This document shows positions 63,093 to 64,000 of a stretch of DNA of 64,000 nt, one piece after another. Under the pieces are notes generated by a model. The model worked only from the letters and a program-made list of their open reading frames with translations. It was not told the origin of the DNA and ran no database searches. Origin of the DNA: Microbacterium flavescens (lineage in GTDB: Bacteria > Actinomycetota > Actinomycetes > Actinomycetales > Microbacteriaceae); the NCBI RefSeq assembly GCF_018588945.1, contig NZ_JAFIWA010000002.1:310001-374000 (forward strand), given 5' to 3'. The position numbers and the translations under genes are program-made. The stretch's first letter is position 1. Each line of letters opens with the position of its first letter.

Positions 63093-64000
63093 TCAGGCCT
63101 CCGTCTGGCGCGTGCGCGGGTCGAGGAATGCGTAGGCCACGTCGGCCAGGAGGTTCGCCAGCAGCACCGAGATGGTGAGGACCAGGAACACTCCCTGCAT
63201 GAGGGCGTAGTCCTTCGCGTTGGTGGCGTCGAGCAGCAGCTTGCCGACGCCGGGATAGCTGAACACCACCTCCATGACGATCGTCCCGCCGACGATGAAG
63301 CCGAGCGCGAGCGCGAAGCTCTGGATCTGGGGCAGCACCGCGTTTCGGGCGGCGTAGCGCCAGAGCACCCGGCTGTTGGGCATGCCCTTCGCCTGCGCGA
63401 CCATGACGTAGTCCTCGTCGAGCACCGTGAGCATCATGTTGCGCATGCCGAGCATCCAGCCGCCGATCGAGGCGATGATGATCGTCGCGGCGGGGAGGAA
63501 GCCGTGGTGGACGACCTCGCCGATGAACTCCCACGACCATTCCGGTGCGACTCCGACGCCGTACGCCTTGCCGATGGGGAACCACCCGAGCATCACCGAG
63601 AACACGGCGATGGCGACCAGTCCGAGCCAGAAGTACGGGATGGTGCTCAGGAAGGTGGTGATCGGGATGAGCGCGTCCAGCCGGCTGCCGCGGCGCCAGC
63701 CGACGATCGCGCCGCCGATCGTGCCGATCGCGAACGCGATGAGCGTCGCGAAGCCGACGAGGCCCACCGTCCAGATCAGCGACTGGCCGACCACCTCGGT
63801 CACCGGGCGCATGCCGTGCAGCAGCGAGATGCCGAGGTCGCCGCGCAGGAGCAGCCCCCAGTAGTCGAGGTACTGCTGCCACAGGGAGGTGTCCGTGTCG
63901 AGCCCGAGCAGCGCGCGCAGCGCCTCCGCCGCCTCCGGGGTGACGTTGCGATTGCGGGCGAGGTACGCGGTCACCGCGTCGCCCTTCATCAGCCGCGGCA
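63093..64000 (-). CDS. Opp/Dpp-type ABC permease (DppB family), 5' end outside window
   Basis: Partial. The visible part has RLMKGDAV near its edge, the helices and the coupling loop AKGMPNSRVLWRYAARNAVLP, ending FLDPRTRQTEA. The first helix and start codon lie beyond 64000; the in-frame ATG at 63989 is internal. Upstream genes (binding protein, ATPases) presumably follow. Confidence 0.9.
   Translation of the reverse strand, partial: PRLMKGDAVTAYLARNRNVTPEAAEALRALLGLDTDTSLWQQYLDYWGLLLRGDLGISLLHGMRPVTEVVGQSLIWTVGLVGFATLIAFAIGTIGGAIVGWRRGSRLDALIPITTFLSTIPYFWLGLVAIAVFSVMLGWFPIGKAYGVGVAPEWSWEFIGEVVHHGFLPAATIIIASIGGWMLGMRNMMLTVLDEDYVMVAQAKGMPNSRVLWRYAARNAVLPQIQSFALALGFIVGGTIVMEVVFSYPGVGKLLLDATNAKDYALMQGVFLVLTISVLLANLLADVAYAFLDPRTRQTEA

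Overview
The window is chromosomal DNA of a very GC-rich actinobacterium. Gene content (GlnR, CarD, SigK/RskA with a fasciclin lipoprotein, SenX3/RegX3-type and PstSCAB phosphate genes, MutT1, XPB helicase, DUF3027, DUF3263, WXG100), frequent GTG starts and recurrent GGATGCC heptamers all point to Microbacteriaceae, most likely Microbacterium or a close relative. That genus call is inference. I see no prophage, insertion sequence or CRISPR array. Most of the window is core chromosome, with a few accessory patches.

1-10 kb: a cut EamA/DMT exporter diverging from an MMPL transporter; nicotinamidase and a GNAT acetyltransferase; tRNA-Lys; a PknB-type Ser/Thr kinase; a fasciclin lipoprotein diverging from sigK-rskA, with matching SigK-like promoters facing both ways; AraC and VOC genes; a conserved hypothetical. 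10-12.4 kb: a PabC-like lyase, then a DUF559 nuclease-like gene bracketed by three copies of an ~80-bp palindrome.

12.4-28.5 kb is a phosphate and nitrogen block: pstSCAB with a PHO box, ppk-mutT1, glnR, a 37-residue membrane microprotein, nitrobindin, a YgfZ-type protein, a FUSC-like membrane protein, a methyltransferase, gpmA, and phoU diverging from senX3-regX3 over a second PHO-box-like repeat. 28.5-35.7 kb keeps the actinobacterial order carD-ispDF-cysS-rlmB, interrupted by two inserted minus-strand genes. 35.7-45.7 kb holds a DUF4032 kinase-like protein, an MsiK-type ATPase, a DsbA-like protein without its CXXC, tRNA-Thr followed at once by a DMT gene, nitroreductase-msrB, DUF2332, DUF3263, a LytR_C protein, a cold-shock protein and CIRCE-controlled groEL.

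45.8-54.5 kb holds a WXG100 protein, a two-component system, a TetR/hydrolase pair sharing one operator, and a compact operon (folE, FAD reductase, folP2-like, RibD-type reductase) diverging from a cysteine-rich HTH regulator. I regard this operon as the best candidate for an uncharacterised system. 54.5-64 kb: the XPB block, a cold-shock/DUF3027 pair with a hyper-acidic tail, and a GH3 beta-glucosidase encoded with two Opp/Dpp-type permeases, the last cut by the window edge.

Across the window about twenty start codons, on both strands, lie 6-8 bases after a TANNNT hexamer. This implies that leaderless transcription is common here.
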